A stretch of 37,112 bases of DNA, from the NCBI RefSeq assembly GCF_025821665.1, contig NZ_JACKSJ010000223.1, forward strand, positions 1-37,112, in the 5' to 3' direction. The notes under the pieces are model-generated. The model was not told the DNA's origin, made no database searches, and saw nothing but the letters and a program-made list of their open reading frames with translations. Shown here in pieces: positions 1 through 6,416 of this stretch (position 1 is the stretch's first letter; each line of letters opens with the position of its first letter). The stretch is from [Mycobacterium] manitobense. GTDB lineage: Bacteria > Actinomycetota > Actinomycetes > Mycobacteriales > Mycobacteriaceae. The position numbers were made by a program, and so were the translations under genes.

Positions 1-146
1 CGTCGGGCGCCGAGGTGACGGCGGCACGCCCGACGGCGGCGTCGCCGAGACGGCCGAACGTCACCTCGCCGTCCGTCGGGCGCCGAGGTGACGGCGGCAC
101 GCCCGACGGCGGCGTCGCCGAGACGGCCGAACGTCACCTCGCCGTC
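1..146. repeat. Perfect 73-bp tandem duplication at window edge
   Basis: Bases 1-73 and 74-146 are identical, with no mismatch seen by eye. The unit length is 73, which is not a multiple of three, so the second unit shifts the reading frame of the minus-strand acetyltransferase that runs through it. Because it lies at the very edge of the window it may be a contig-end assembly artefact or a real duplication; the sequence alone cannot decide. Confidence 0.95.
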
Positions 147-743
147 GAGCACCGCGGTCAACACGTCGACGGGCACGTCGCGCTGATATATCTGCAGCCA
201 CCGGTCATCCGGATGCGATGACAGGTCAATCGCCGCGGGGTGCCCGCCGGCCGGGAGCGCACGCGTCATCACGAGCGACTCGATGTGGGTGGGCGCCGAC
301 GCAGGTAGCCGCACCAGCCGGTCGGGCACCGAGAGCCACGGCGTCAGTCCGCGCTCGGTGTACCACTCGACGATGCCGGGCAGCGCGCGCAGGTCGGCGC
401 CGGCCAGCAGCGGCAGCGCGGAGTTGCCGCGGTGCGTGTGGCCGCCCGCCTCGCGCAGCAGCCACCCGTCGAGCCACTCCTGACGGCGCCCCGGCCAGGC
501 GCCGGCGGCGGCGTGTTCGAGGTTGCGGATGTCGGCGGTGCGCACGGGTGCGTCGGCGAGCGCCTTGACCGCCACCACGTCGGCGGCGGCGACGTCCACC
601 TCGTCTCCCCGTTTCGTGCGCACGCGCAGGGTCGGACCGATCGCGATCAGATGACCGACCACATCGGTCAGCGGCGGCGAGGAGCCCGGCGGCAGCCGGT
701 AGCGCAGGCTGACCCTGGTGCCCGTGGGCGGCAGTTCCGGCAC
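1..743 (-). CDS. GNAT acetyltransferase (Rv0428c family), 3' part missing and frame disturbed by duplication
   Basis: Minus-strand frame starting at GTG 743 (V-P-E-L-P-P-T-G), 8 nt downstream of the def stop. The first 60 residues (TRVSLRYRLPPG...LRVRTKRGDEVDV) look like the SH3-like N-terminal domain of the mycobacterial Rv0428c acetyltransferases. Further on come a WPGRRQEWLDGWLLREAGG stretch with RGNSALPL, and then VGRAAVTSAPDG, which resembles the start of the acetyl-CoA-binding core. The gene order GNAT-def on the minus strand matches M. tuberculosis. After about residue 222 the frame enters the second copy of the 73-bp repeat in the wrong phase and becomes an Arg-rich nonsense tail, open to the window edge. 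The acceptor substrate is unknown. No ATG or GTG lies further upstream in frame, which is why GTG 743 was chosen. Family assignment is by recognition and synteny. Confidence 0.75.
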   Translation of the reverse strand, partial: MPELPPTGTRVSLRYRLPPGSSPPLTDVVGHLIAIGPTLRVRTKRGDEVDVAAADVVAVKALADAPVRTADIRNLEHAAAGAWPGRRQEWLDGWLLREAGGHTHRGNSALPLLAGADLRALPGIVEWYTERGLTPWLSVPDRLVRLPASAPTHIESLVMTRALPAGGHPAAIDLSSHPDDRWLQIYQRDVPVDVLTAVLDGEVTFGRLGDAAVGRAAVTSAPDGRRGDVRPSRRRRRRACRRHLGAR

Positions 744-750
744 GGACGGC

Positions 751-1344
751 TCAGTGACCGAAGGGGTCGGGGTCCTCGCCGGGCAGCCAGCTCAGGCCGT
801 CGACACCCCAGCCGTTGGACTTGACGGCCCGTTTGGCCGCACGGGCATGCCGGCCGACGAGCCGGTCGAGATAGAGGTACCCGTCGAGGTGCCCGGTCTC
901 GTGCTGCAGCATCCGGGCGAACAGGCCGGTGCCCTCGAGAGTGATCGGGGTGCCGTCGGCGTCGAGTCCGGTGACGCGGGCCCATTCCGCGCGGCCGGTG
1001 GGGAACTGCTCGCCGGGCACCGACAGGCAGCCCTCTTCGTCGTCGTCGGGATCGGGCATCGTCTCGGGCACCTCGGAGGTCTCGAGCACCGGGTTGACGA
1101 CGACGCCGCGGCGACGGGTGGTTCGGCCGCGGGCGTCGGCGCAGTCGTAGACGAAGACCCGCTTCGAGACGCCGATCTGGTTGGCGGCCAGGCCCACTCC
1201 GTACGCCGCGTCCATCGTCTCGTACAGGTCGGTGATCAGATCCGCCAGATCTGCGGGCAATGAACCGTCGGGACCGACGGGCACGGGAGTGGTCGCGGTG
1301 CGCAGGACGGGGTCTCCTACTATCCGGATGGGTACGACGGCCAT
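751..1344 (-). CDS. def: Peptide deformylase
   Basis: Removes the formyl group from the N-terminal methionine of nascent proteins, in the cytosol, using a metal-bound water. The 197-residue protein has the three deformylase motifs: GVGLAANQ at 49-56 (motif 1), EGCLS at 104-108 (metal-ligand Cys) and HETGH at 148-152 (two metal-ligand His plus catalytic Glu). The length equals that of mycobacterial Def (Rv0429c). ATG 1344 is chosen over upstream in-frame starts because a -10 hexamer TAAGCT (1352-1357, minus strand) lies 7 nt before it, consistent with a leaderless transcript, and because MAVVPIRIVGDPVL is the usual N-terminus. It is followed 7 bp later by the acetyltransferase, probably co-transcribed. 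The acidic insert DPDDDEE (98-104) just before motif 2 is typical of mycobacterial enzymes. Confidence 0.97.
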   Translation of the reverse strand: MAVVPIRIVGDPVLRTATTPVPVGPDGSLPADLADLITDLYETMDAAYGVGLAANQIGVSKRVFVYDCADARGRTTRRRGVVVNPVLETSEVPETMPDPDDDEEGCLSVPGEQFPTGRAEWARVTGLDADGTPITLEGTGLFARMLQHETGHLDGYLYLDRLVGRHARAAKRAVKSNGWGVDGLSWLPGEDPDPFGH

Positions 1345-1351
1345 GCGGGAG

Positions 1352-1357
1352 AGCTTA
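1352..1357 (-). promoter_or_regulatory. -10 element of def (leaderless promoter)
   Basis: TAAGCT on the minus strand ends 7 nt before ATG 1344, so transcription would begin at or next to the start codon. It fits the TANNNT -10 consensus of SigA-type mycobacterial promoters. No clear -35 is visible. Confidence 0.6.
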
Positions 1358-1495
1358 AGTCGGCGACCTTTGTCCGCACGACGCACCAGCCGACTCGCCC
1401 GCATTGATGACGTCGCAACCCAGCAACCCGTGATTGAATGAGCGCGAACTACAGGGATGTCATTCTTTTCAGGTCGGAAAGGTCCGAGGAGCAAT

Positions 1496-1804
1496 ATGGA
1501 CGGCGCTATCGCGCGTACTGAGCCTTCCGGCGATGACTCTGATCTCCCCGAAGGACTCTCCCGGCGCGAGCACGACATCCTGGCCTTCGAACGCCAGTGG
1601 TGGAAGTACGCCGGCAGCAAGGAAGACGCCATCCGGGAGCTGTTCTCCATGTCGGCGACCCGCTACTACCAGGTGCTCAACGCGCTGGTGGACCGGCCGG
1701 AGGCGCTCGCCGCGGATCCGATGCTGGTCAAGCGCCTGCGCAGGCTGCGCGCCAGCAGGCAGAAGGCCCGCGCGGCGCGCAGGCTCGGCTTCGAAGTCAC
1801 CTGA
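1496..1804 (+). CDS. DUF3263 family protein (Rv0430-like)
   Basis: A 102-residue cytosolic protein, the same length as I recall for Rv0430, divergent from def. It begins MDGAIARTEPSGDDSDLP and has the conserved core SRREHDILAFERQWWKYAGSK, then a helix-turn-helix-like stretch around residues 50-65 (REL-FSMSATRYYQVLNALVD), and ends in a basic helix (LVKRLRRLRASRQKARAARR) and GFEVT. The basic C-terminus and helical core suggest nucleic-acid binding, which is inference; no biochemical role is known to me. ATG 1496 is preceded by a good Shine-Dalgarno GAGGAG at 1486-1491, unlike the leaderless genes around it. The longer frame starting at 1457 has no such support. Confidence 0.9.
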   Translation: MDGAIARTEPSGDDSDLPEGLSRREHDILAFERQWWKYAGSKEDAIRELFSMSATRYYQVLNALVDRPEALAADPMLVKRLRRLRASRQKARAARRLGFEVT

Positions 1805-1831
1805 GCGGTCGGTCGGCGCAGGCGCACTCGT

Positions 1832-1837
1832 TAGAGT
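1832..1837 (+). promoter_or_regulatory. -10 element of LytR_C gene (leaderless promoter)
   Basis: TAGAGT ends 7 nt before ATG 1845, and no Shine-Dalgarno is present, so the transcript probably starts at the A of the start codon. Confidence 0.65.
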
Positions 1838-1844
1838 GGGCGCG

Positions 1845-2309
1845 ATGAACCAGCGAGAAAGTTCCGGGCTGCCGCTGCGGGCCATGGTCATGGTGCTGCT
1901 GTTCCTCGGTGTGGTCTTCCTGCTGGTCGGTTTCCAGGCGATGGGCTCGGGTGACGACTCCGGCGACGACGACGCGCCCGTGGCGTCCGCCGTATCCACC
2001 ACCACCGCGGCCCCCGCGTCGTCGGAGGCTCCGGCCGCGCGACCCGAGGTCCGCGTCTACAACATCTCCGAGGTGGCCGGCGCGGCGGAAGGAGTGGCCA
2101 CCCGGCTGCGCGAAGCCGACTGGAACGTCGCCGACACCGGCAACCTCACGCTCGACGGCGTCACCGCCACCACGGTGTACTTCGGCGAAGCGCCGGGCGA
2201 ACGCGAAGGCGCCGACGAAGTGGGCAAGCTACTCGAGGCGCCGGTCGAGCCGCGCACGCCCGCGCTCGCCGACCAACCACCAGGCGTGATCGTGGCGGTC
2301 ACCGGTTAG
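1845..2309 (+). CDS. LytR_C-domain membrane-anchored protein (Rv0431-like)
   Basis: 154 residues. One N-terminal membrane segment (about 13-32, AMVMVLLFLGVVFLLVGFQA) is followed by an Asp/Gly-rich and then Ala/Ser/Thr/Pro-rich linker (35-66), and a C-terminal domain (67-154) starting PEVRVYNISEVAGAAEGVATRLREA and ending PPGVIVAVTG, which matches the LytR_C fold found at the end of LytR-CpsA-Psr cell-wall ligases and alone in actinobacterial anchored proteins. The C-terminal domain should face the periplasm. The M. tuberculosis counterpart at this locus, Rv0431, has been linked to vesicle production (VirR); that is recalled family knowledge and its transfer to this protein is inference. ATG 1845 is set by the -10 TAGAGT 7 nt upstream. 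The TAG stop doubles as part of the sodC promoter. Confidence 0.85.
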   Translation: MNQRESSGLPLRAMVMVLLFLGVVFLLVGFQAMGSGDDSGDDDAPVASAVSTTTAAPASSEAPAARPEVRVYNISEVAGAAEGVATRLREADWNVADTGNLTLDGVTATTVYFGEAPGEREGADEVGKLLEAPVEPRTPALADQPPGVIVAVTG

Positions 2310-2312
2310 GCT
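2307..2312 (+). promoter_or_regulatory. -10 element of sodC overlapping the upstream stop codon
   Basis: TAGGCT begins with the TAG stop codon of the LytR_C gene (2307-2309) and ends 7 nt before ATG 2320. This supports leaderless initiation at 2320 rather than at GTG 2314, which is only 1 nt from the hexamer. Confidence 0.6.
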
Positions 2313-2319
2313 CGTGGCC

Positions 2320-3039
2320 ATGCGCAAGTCCGCCACCGTCGCCGCCCTGTTCGCCGTTCCCGCCCTTGCTTTGAGCGCCTGCAGCAATCCCGAGCAGGCG
2401 TCCACCACTCCCGGCACCACGCCGTCGGTGTGGACCGGCTCGCCGTCTCCGTCCGCCGCGCCGGGCGAAGAGCAGGGCGAAGGCCAGGGTGGCGGTGAAG
2501 GTGGTGGCGAAGGAGGCGGCGAGAAACTGGCCGCCGAGTTGCGGACGCCGGACGGCACCACGGTGGCCACCGCCGACATCGACTTCACCGGCGGCTACGC
2601 GACGGTCACCGTGCGGACCACCGCATCCGGACAGCTGGCGCCGGGGTTCCACGGCATGCACATCCACTCGGTCGGCAAGTGCGAGGCCGACTCGGTGGCT
2701 CCCACCGGCGGCGCGCCGGCCAACTTCAACTCCGCGGGCGGGCACTTCCAGGTGCCCGGCCACACCACGCACCCGGCGAGCGGTGACCTGAGCTCGCTGC
2801 AGGTGCGCGAGGACGGTTCGGCGATGCTGGTGACCACCACCGACGCGTTCACCGCCGAGCAGCTGCAGGCCGGCCAGAAGACGGCGATCATCATCCACGA
2901 GAAGGCCGACAACTTCGCGAACATCCCGCCGGAGAAGTATCAGCAGGTCAATGGCACGCCGGGTCCCGACCAGCAGACGCTGGCGACCGGTGACGCCGGC
3001 GGCCGGGTGGCCTGCGGTGTCATCGCTCCCGCGCAGTAG
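2320..3039 (+). CDS. sodC: Superoxide dismutase [Cu-Zn] lipoprotein
   Basis: Converts superoxide to oxygen and hydrogen peroxide at the cell surface. The 239-residue protein starts MRKSATVAALFAVPALALSAC: a lipoprotein signal with lipobox LSAC and lipidated Cys21. Residues 22-70 form a flexible linker that ends in a striking Glu/Gly tract (three near-repeats of GGGEG), after which the SOD fold begins (AAELRTPDGTTVATADIDF). Metal-site motifs seen are GMHIHSVGKCE (Cu ligands and the first disulfide Cys), GGHFQVPGHTTHPASGDL, and the C-terminal GGRVACGVI with the partner Cys. The M. tuberculosis enzyme is reported to work with copper but without zinc; the same may hold here. The 3' end overlaps the next gene by 23 bp. 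Confidence 0.96.
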   Translation: MRKSATVAALFAVPALALSACSNPEQASTTPGTTPSVWTGSPSPSAAPGEEQGEGQGGGEGGGEGGGEKLAAELRTPDGTTVATADIDFTGGYATVTVRTTASGQLAPGFHGMHIHSVGKCEADSVAPTGGAPANFNSAGGHFQVPGHTTHPASGDLSSLQVREDGSAMLVTTTDAFTAEQLQAGQKTAIIIHEKADNFANIPPEKYQQVNGTPGPDQQTLATGDAGGRVACGVIAPAQ

Positions 3040-4147
3040 CCGTATCGACTTCGCCGGGTCCTACCGCCCGACGCTCGGTGTCGAATGGGAATTCGCGCTC
3101 GTCGACGCCGTCACCCGTGACCTGAGCAACGAGGCCGCCGCGGTGATCGCCGAGATCGGCGAGAACCCGAAGGTGCACAAGGAGCTGCTGCGCAACACCG
3201 TCGAAATCGTCACGGGCGTCTGCAATTCCGTGCCGGAGGCGATGGACGACCTGCGCGGCAGCCTGGTCACGGCGCAGCAGGTGGTGCGCGACCGCGGGAT
3301 GAACCTGTTCAGCGCGGGCACCCACCCGTTCGCGAAGTGGTCGGCGGCCCAGCTCACCGATGCGCCGCGGTACGCCGAGCTGATCAAGCGCACGCAGTGG
3401 TGGGGCCGTCAGATGGTGATCTGGGGGGTGCACGTCCACGTCGGGGTGTCGTCGGCGCACAAGGTGATGCCGATCATCTCCTCGCTGCTCAACCAGTTCC
3501 CGCACCTGCTGGCGCTGTCTGCGTCGTCGCCGTTCTGGGACGGTGAGGACACCGGCTACGCGAGCAACCGGGCGATGATGTTCCAGCAGCTGCCGACGGC
3601 GGGGCTGCCGTTCCAGTTCCGGCAGTGGTCGGAGTTCGAGGGCTTCGTCCACGACCAGAAGAAGACCGGGATCATCGACCACATCAACGAGGTCCGCTGG
3701 GACATCCGGCCGTCGCCGCATCTGGGCACGGTCGAGGTGCGGGTGTGCGACGGGGTGTCGAATCTGCGGGAGCTGAGCGCGCTGGTGGCGCTCACCCACT
3801 GTCTGATCGTCGACCTCGACCGCAGGCTCGACGCCGGCGAGGAACTCCCGATGATGCCGCCGTGGCACGTGCAGGAGAACAAGTGGCGCGCCGCGCGGTA
3901 CGGCCTGGACGCCATCATCATCCTCGATGCCGACAGCAACGAGCGGCTGGTCACCGAGGACCTCGACAACCTGGTGGACCGGCTGCAACCGGTGGCGAAG
4001 TCCCTGGGCTGCGTCGACGAGTTGGGCTCGGTCAGTGAGATCCACCGGCTTGGCGCGTCCTACCAGCGGCAGCGCCGGGTGGCCGAGGAGACCGACGGCG
4101 ACCTGCGCGCGGTCGTCGACGCCATCGTCGGCGAGCTCGAACTATAG
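3017..4147 (+). CDS. Glutamate-cysteine ligase family 2 / YbdK-type carboxylate-amine ligase
   Basis: 376 residues, equal to Rv0433. The sequence after the start, RIDFAGSYRPTLGVEWEFALVD, carries the GVEWEFALVD motif of the GCS2/YbdK family (ATP-grasp-unrelated glutamine-synthetase-like fold, ATP-dependent amide bond formation between an amino acid carboxylate and an amine). Other family landmarks are HKELLRNTVEIVTGVC, the GTHPFAKWSA segment, and WGVHVHVGVSS, which contains candidate metal-binding His. E. coli YbdK has weak gamma-glutamyl-cysteine ligase activity; since mycobacteria use mycothiol rather than glutathione, the true substrate here is unknown. GTG 3017 is chosen because it gives the family length and overlaps the sodC end; the upstream frame inside sodC has no homologous look. 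Its TAG stop forms half of the next promoter. Confidence 0.9.
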   Translation: MSSLPRSSRIDFAGSYRPTLGVEWEFALVDAVTRDLSNEAAAVIAEIGENPKVHKELLRNTVEIVTGVCNSVPEAMDDLRGSLVTAQQVVRDRGMNLFSAGTHPFAKWSAAQLTDAPRYAELIKRTQWWGRQMVIWGVHVHVGVSSAHKVMPIISSLLNQFPHLLALSASSPFWDGEDTGYASNRAMMFQQLPTAGLPFQFRQWSEFEGFVHDQKKTGIIDHINEVRWDIRPSPHLGTVEVRVCDGVSNLRELSALVALTHCLIVDLDRRLDAGEELPMMPPWHVQENKWRAARYGLDAIIILDADSNERLVTEDLDNLVDRLQPVAKSLGCVDELGSVSEIHRLGASYQRQRRVAEETDGDLRAVVDAIVGELEL

Positions 4148-4150
4148 GTT
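4145..4150 (+). promoter_or_regulatory. -10 element of LON-domain gene overlapping the upstream stop codon
   Basis: TAGGTT begins with the TAG stop of the preceding ligase gene and ends 6 nt before ATG 4157; no Shine-Dalgarno is visible. This repeats the arrangement at sodC. Confidence 0.6.
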
Positions 4151-4156
4151 GGACCC

Positions 4157-4786
4157 ATGAGCGTCACGCCGATGTTCCCGCTCGAAGTGGCGATGCTGCC
4201 CGGCGAGGAGTTGCCGCTTCGGATCTTCGAGCCGCGGTACGCCGCGCTGGTCCGGGACTGCCTGGCCGCCGACGACCCGGTGTTCGGGGTGGTGCTGATC
4301 GAGGCCGGGCGCGAAGTGGGCGGCGGGGACCGGCGCAGCCGGGTGGGTGTGCTGGCTCGCATCGCCGAGTGCGCCGCGACCGGTGAGGGCCGCTACCGGA
4401 TGAATTGCCCACTGGGTGAACGAATCCGGGTCACCGAGTGGCTCGACGACGATCCGTATCCGCGGGCCGACGTCGAACCGTGGCCCGACGAGCCCGATGC
4501 CGGGGTCGATCCGGCCCGGCTCGCCGATGTGGAGAACCGCATCATCGCGCTCTTCGAGCGGATCGCGGCCGCCCGCGGCGGAGAAATCCGCGACCGCGAC
4601 GGGCTGCTCGCCCGCACCGAACCCGACGTGCCGAAGCGCTTGTACGCGTTGGCCAACCGCCTGCCGATGGGTCCTGCCGACCGGTACGCGGTGCTGGCCG
4701 CGCCCGGCCCGGCGACGCGACTGGACGCTTTGAGCGATGCCGTGGACACGGTGACCGCCCGGGTCGAGTTCCAGCTCTCGGAGTAG
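4157..4786 (+). CDS. LON-substrate-binding-domain protein without ATPase or protease
   Basis: 209 residues. The N-terminus MSVTPMFPLEVAMLPGEELPLRIFEPRYAALVRDCLA is the classic start of the Lon N-terminal (LON) domain, followed by FGVVLIEAGREVGGGDRRSRVGVLARI. A helical second half (110-200) completes the domain. There is no Walker motif and no Ser-Lys protease domain, so this is a stand-alone LON protein like Rv0434, not Lon protease. A role in recognising or presenting substrates is inference; no partner is encoded nearby. ATG 4157 is supported by the leaderless -10. It ends 3 bp before the stop of the convergent methyltransferase, so the two transcripts meet tail to tail with no room for a terminator between them. 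Confidence 0.9.
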   Translation: MSVTPMFPLEVAMLPGEELPLRIFEPRYAALVRDCLAADDPVFGVVLIEAGREVGGGDRRSRVGVLARIAECAATGEGRYRMNCPLGERIRVTEWLDDDPYPRADVEPWPDEPDAGVDPARLADVENRIIALFERIAAARGGEIRDRDGLLARTEPDVPKRLYALANRLPMGPADRYAVLAAPGPATRLDALSDAVDTVTARVEFQLSE

Positions 4787-4789
4787 TCC

Positions 4790-5716
4790 CTAGGCGATCG
4801 CCGCGATGGGCCCCGTCGACGCCGCGGAACTGAGCCTCGCGTCGACGAACACGGTGTTGGGAAAGGCGTCCTCGGCGTCGTCGGGAGTGCACCGGTCGTA
4901 GCGGTCCATCAGCCGGCGGGCGTCGATCGAGGTGACCTCCCAGCCCTGCGCGGTCAGCCACTGCGCGACGTCGGTGCGCTCCTCGACGAACCACAGGTCC
5001 TCGATGTCCGGACCGTCGTCGCCGGAGTCCTCGCGGAGCCGTCGGAGTTGCTCACGCCGGGCGGCGAGGTTCGCCGGGTCGAAGAACGCGGCGCCGAACG
5101 ACTCGACCGCGATGCGGCTGCTCGGCACGGCCATCTCGATGATCTGTGCGAACAACCGGTCCTGGCCCTCCGCCGGGAGGTAGGGCAGCAGCCCCTCGGC
5201 CGACCACGCTGCCGGCTGGGTGGCGTCGAAACCCGCGTCGCGCAACGCCTTCGGCCAGTCTTGCCGGAGATCGACGGGCACCGGGACATACCGCGCATTC
5301 GGTTCGGCGCCGTGGGCACGCAACACGTCCAACTTGAACTCGAGCACCTGGGGCTGGTCGATCTCGTACACCACGCTGCCGCTCACCCACGGCATCCGCC
5401 AGGCGCGCGAGTCCAGGCCGGCGCCGAGGATCACCGACTGCTCGACACCGTGTGCTCCCGCGGCGATGAAGAACTCGTCGAACCACTTGGTACGCGACGC
5501 CGCGTACCCCGACACCGCGCGGATCCTCTCGGCCATCGCCCCCGTCGGTAGCTCCCAGCCGAGGGCGACCGCGGCGTCGATGAACACCTGCGCGAACGGA
5601 TCGTCGAACAGCGGGCAGCCGGCCGAGGATTCACCGGCCCGGGCCATCGCCACCCCCAGCGCGGTGGGACCGACGCCTTCGGTGATGCTCCAGGTGTCAG
5701 AGTCCGTCCTTGCCAT
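4790..5716 (-). CDS. Class I SAM-dependent methyltransferase (mycobacterial TIGR00027/LCMT-like family)
   Basis: 308 residues from ATG 5716 (MARTDSDTWSITEGVGPTAL). The family start motif is followed by PLFDDPFAQVFID (36-47), the SAM-binding motif GAGLDSRAWR at 98-107 and the acidic EIDQPQ at 118-123, which should bind the ribose of SAM. A later AEGLLPYLPAEGQDRLF stretch is also typical of the family. Mycobacteria carry many paralogues; substrates are mostly unknown, with O-methylation of carboxylates or small molecules as the general guess. The start lies 20 nt inside mnhG, so it is the last cistron of the Mrp operon and probably translationally coupled to it. The M at 5749 is possible but lies further inside mnhG and is less like the family start. 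Confidence 0.9.
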   Translation of the reverse strand: MARTDSDTWSITEGVGPTALGVAMARAGESSAGCPLFDDPFAQVFIDAAVALGWELPTGAMAERIRAVSGYAASRTKWFDEFFIAAGAHGVEQSVILGAGLDSRAWRMPWVSGSVVYEIDQPQVLEFKLDVLRAHGAEPNARYVPVPVDLRQDWPKALRDAGFDATQPAAWSAEGLLPYLPAEGQDRLFAQIIEMAVPSSRIAVESFGAAFFDPANLAARREQLRRLREDSGDDGPDIEDLWFVEERTDVAQWLTAQGWEVTSIDARRLMDRYDRCTPDDAEDAFPNTVFVDARLSSAASTGPIAAIA

Positions 5717-6074
5717 GCGCACGGTGTTCCCCATCGGCCGCGAACTCATGCATCTCGTCCCTGGTCAACAGGTCATCGCGGATGTTCTGCTCGCGGTAGG
5801 CCAGCTGGCCGACGCGGTTGGCCACCACGGGAGCGGTGATGATGGTGAACAGGCCGGTCAGGATCACCATGCCGACATCGACGTTGCCCCGCAGCCGGAT
5901 CGCGGCGCCCGTCAGCACCAGCAGCAGCCCCAGCACCTGGGGCTTGGTCGCGGCGTGCATCCGCGACAGTGTGTCGGGGAACCGGACGACGCCGATCGCT
6001 GCGGTCAGCGCCAGCGTCGACCCGCCCAGCACCAGGACGGCGGCGACCACGTCGGGGATGTCGGGACTGCTCAC
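5697..6074 (-). CDS. mnhG: Mrp Na+/H+ antiporter subunit G
   Basis: 125 residues from GTG 6074, which overlaps the TGA of mnhF as GTGA. It has three predicted membrane helices (about 7-29, 42-61, 66-87) and the family core GVVRFPDTLSRMHAATKPQVLGLLLVL. The hydrophilic C-terminus (LLTRDEMHEFAADGEHRAHG) is cytosolic. MnhG/MrpG is a small subunit required for assembly of the multi-subunit Mrp complex in the plasma membrane. GTG 6074 is chosen because the following residues (SSPDIPDVVAAVLVL) start the first helix, while the longer upstream frame is Arg-rich and unlike a membrane protein. Confidence 0.92.
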   Translation of the reverse strand: MSSPDIPDVVAAVLVLGGSTLALTAAIGVVRFPDTLSRMHAATKPQVLGLLLVLTGAAIRLRGNVDVGMVILTGLFTIITAPVVANRVGQLAYREQNIRDDLLTRDEMHEFAADGEHRAHGKDGL

Positions 6075-6346
6075 CGGGTCCTCCGCTTCTCGACGTCGGG
6101 CACCCGGAACCTCGCCACGCTCACCGACCCGACGAAGCTGATGAGCGCCAGCGCGGTGAGGCTGTAGGTGACGGTGGTGTCGAGGCTGAACGCCGCCCAC
6201 GTGCCGATCGCGCACATCGTGACGGCGACCAGGGTGTCGAGCGCGACCAGCCGGTCCAAGGTGCTCGGGCCGGCCAGCAGCCGGAACATCACGATGGCCG
6301 CGGCGGCGCTGAGCATCACCGCGGCGACGATCCACACGTACGTCAT
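6071..6346 (-). CDS. mnhF: Mrp Na+/H+ antiporter subunit F
   Basis: 91 residues with three membrane helices (about 2-21, 33-55, 58-78) and the MrpF signature RLLAGPSTLDRLVALDTLVAV. It is a small integral-membrane subunit of the Mrp antiporter. Its ATG 6346 overlaps the TGA of the preceding micro-ORF (ATGA), and its own TGA overlaps the GTG of mnhG, so translation along the operon is probably coupled. The spacing from mnhE is enlarged by a tandem 35-bp duplication. Confidence 0.93.
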   Translation of the reverse strand: MTYVWIVAAVMLSAAAAIVMFRLLAGPSTLDRLVALDTLVAVTMCAIGTWAAFSLDTTVTYSLTALALISFVGSVSVARFRVPDVEKRRTR

Positions 6347-6381
6347 GCGCGATCCGCCTTCGCTTCTCGCTGGAAAGTCAT
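6343..6381 (-). CDS. Candidate 12-codon micro-ORF between mnhE and mnhF, second copy
   Basis: ATG 6381 opens a 12-codon frame, MTFQREAKADRA, whose TGA overlaps the mnhF ATG (ATGA). It is a near copy of the micro-ORF just upstream, created by the 35-bp tandem duplication. It may serve only to carry ribosomes from mnhE to mnhF; no peptide function is implied. Confidence 0.4.
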   Translation of the reverse strand: MTFQREAKADRA

Positions 6382-6416
6382 GCGCGATCCGCCTTCGCTT
6401 CTCGCTGGGAAGTCAC
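6347..6416. repeat. 35-bp tandem duplication in the mnhE-mnhF junction
   Basis: Units 6347-6381 and 6382-6416 are each 35 bp and differ at two positions. Each unit holds a start codon, the micro-ORF body, a purine-rich GAAGGCGG that could act as a ribosome binding site for the next cistron, and, with the first bases beyond it, the stop-start overlap. Confidence 0.9.
6378..6416 (-). CDS. Candidate 12-codon micro-ORF between mnhE and mnhF, first copy
   Basis: GTG 6416 overlaps the mnhE TGA (GTGA) and opens VTSQREAKADRA; its TGA overlaps the ATG of the second micro-ORF. The unbroken chain of stop-start overlaps suggests termination-reinitiation from mnhE through both micro-ORFs into mnhF. Confidence 0.4.
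   Translation of the reverse strand: MTSQREAKADRA

Noticed and set aside
1..146. CRISPR-like or satellite repeat
   Set aside because: Two direct units with no spacers, lying inside a coding sequence; a simple tandem duplication explains it.
1434..2309. Single long protein joining DUF3263 and LytR_C regions
   Set aside because: The 1434 start is in the LytR_C frame but out of the DUF3263 frame; the Arg/Ser-rich extension is a shadow, and a -10 directly precedes ATG 1845.
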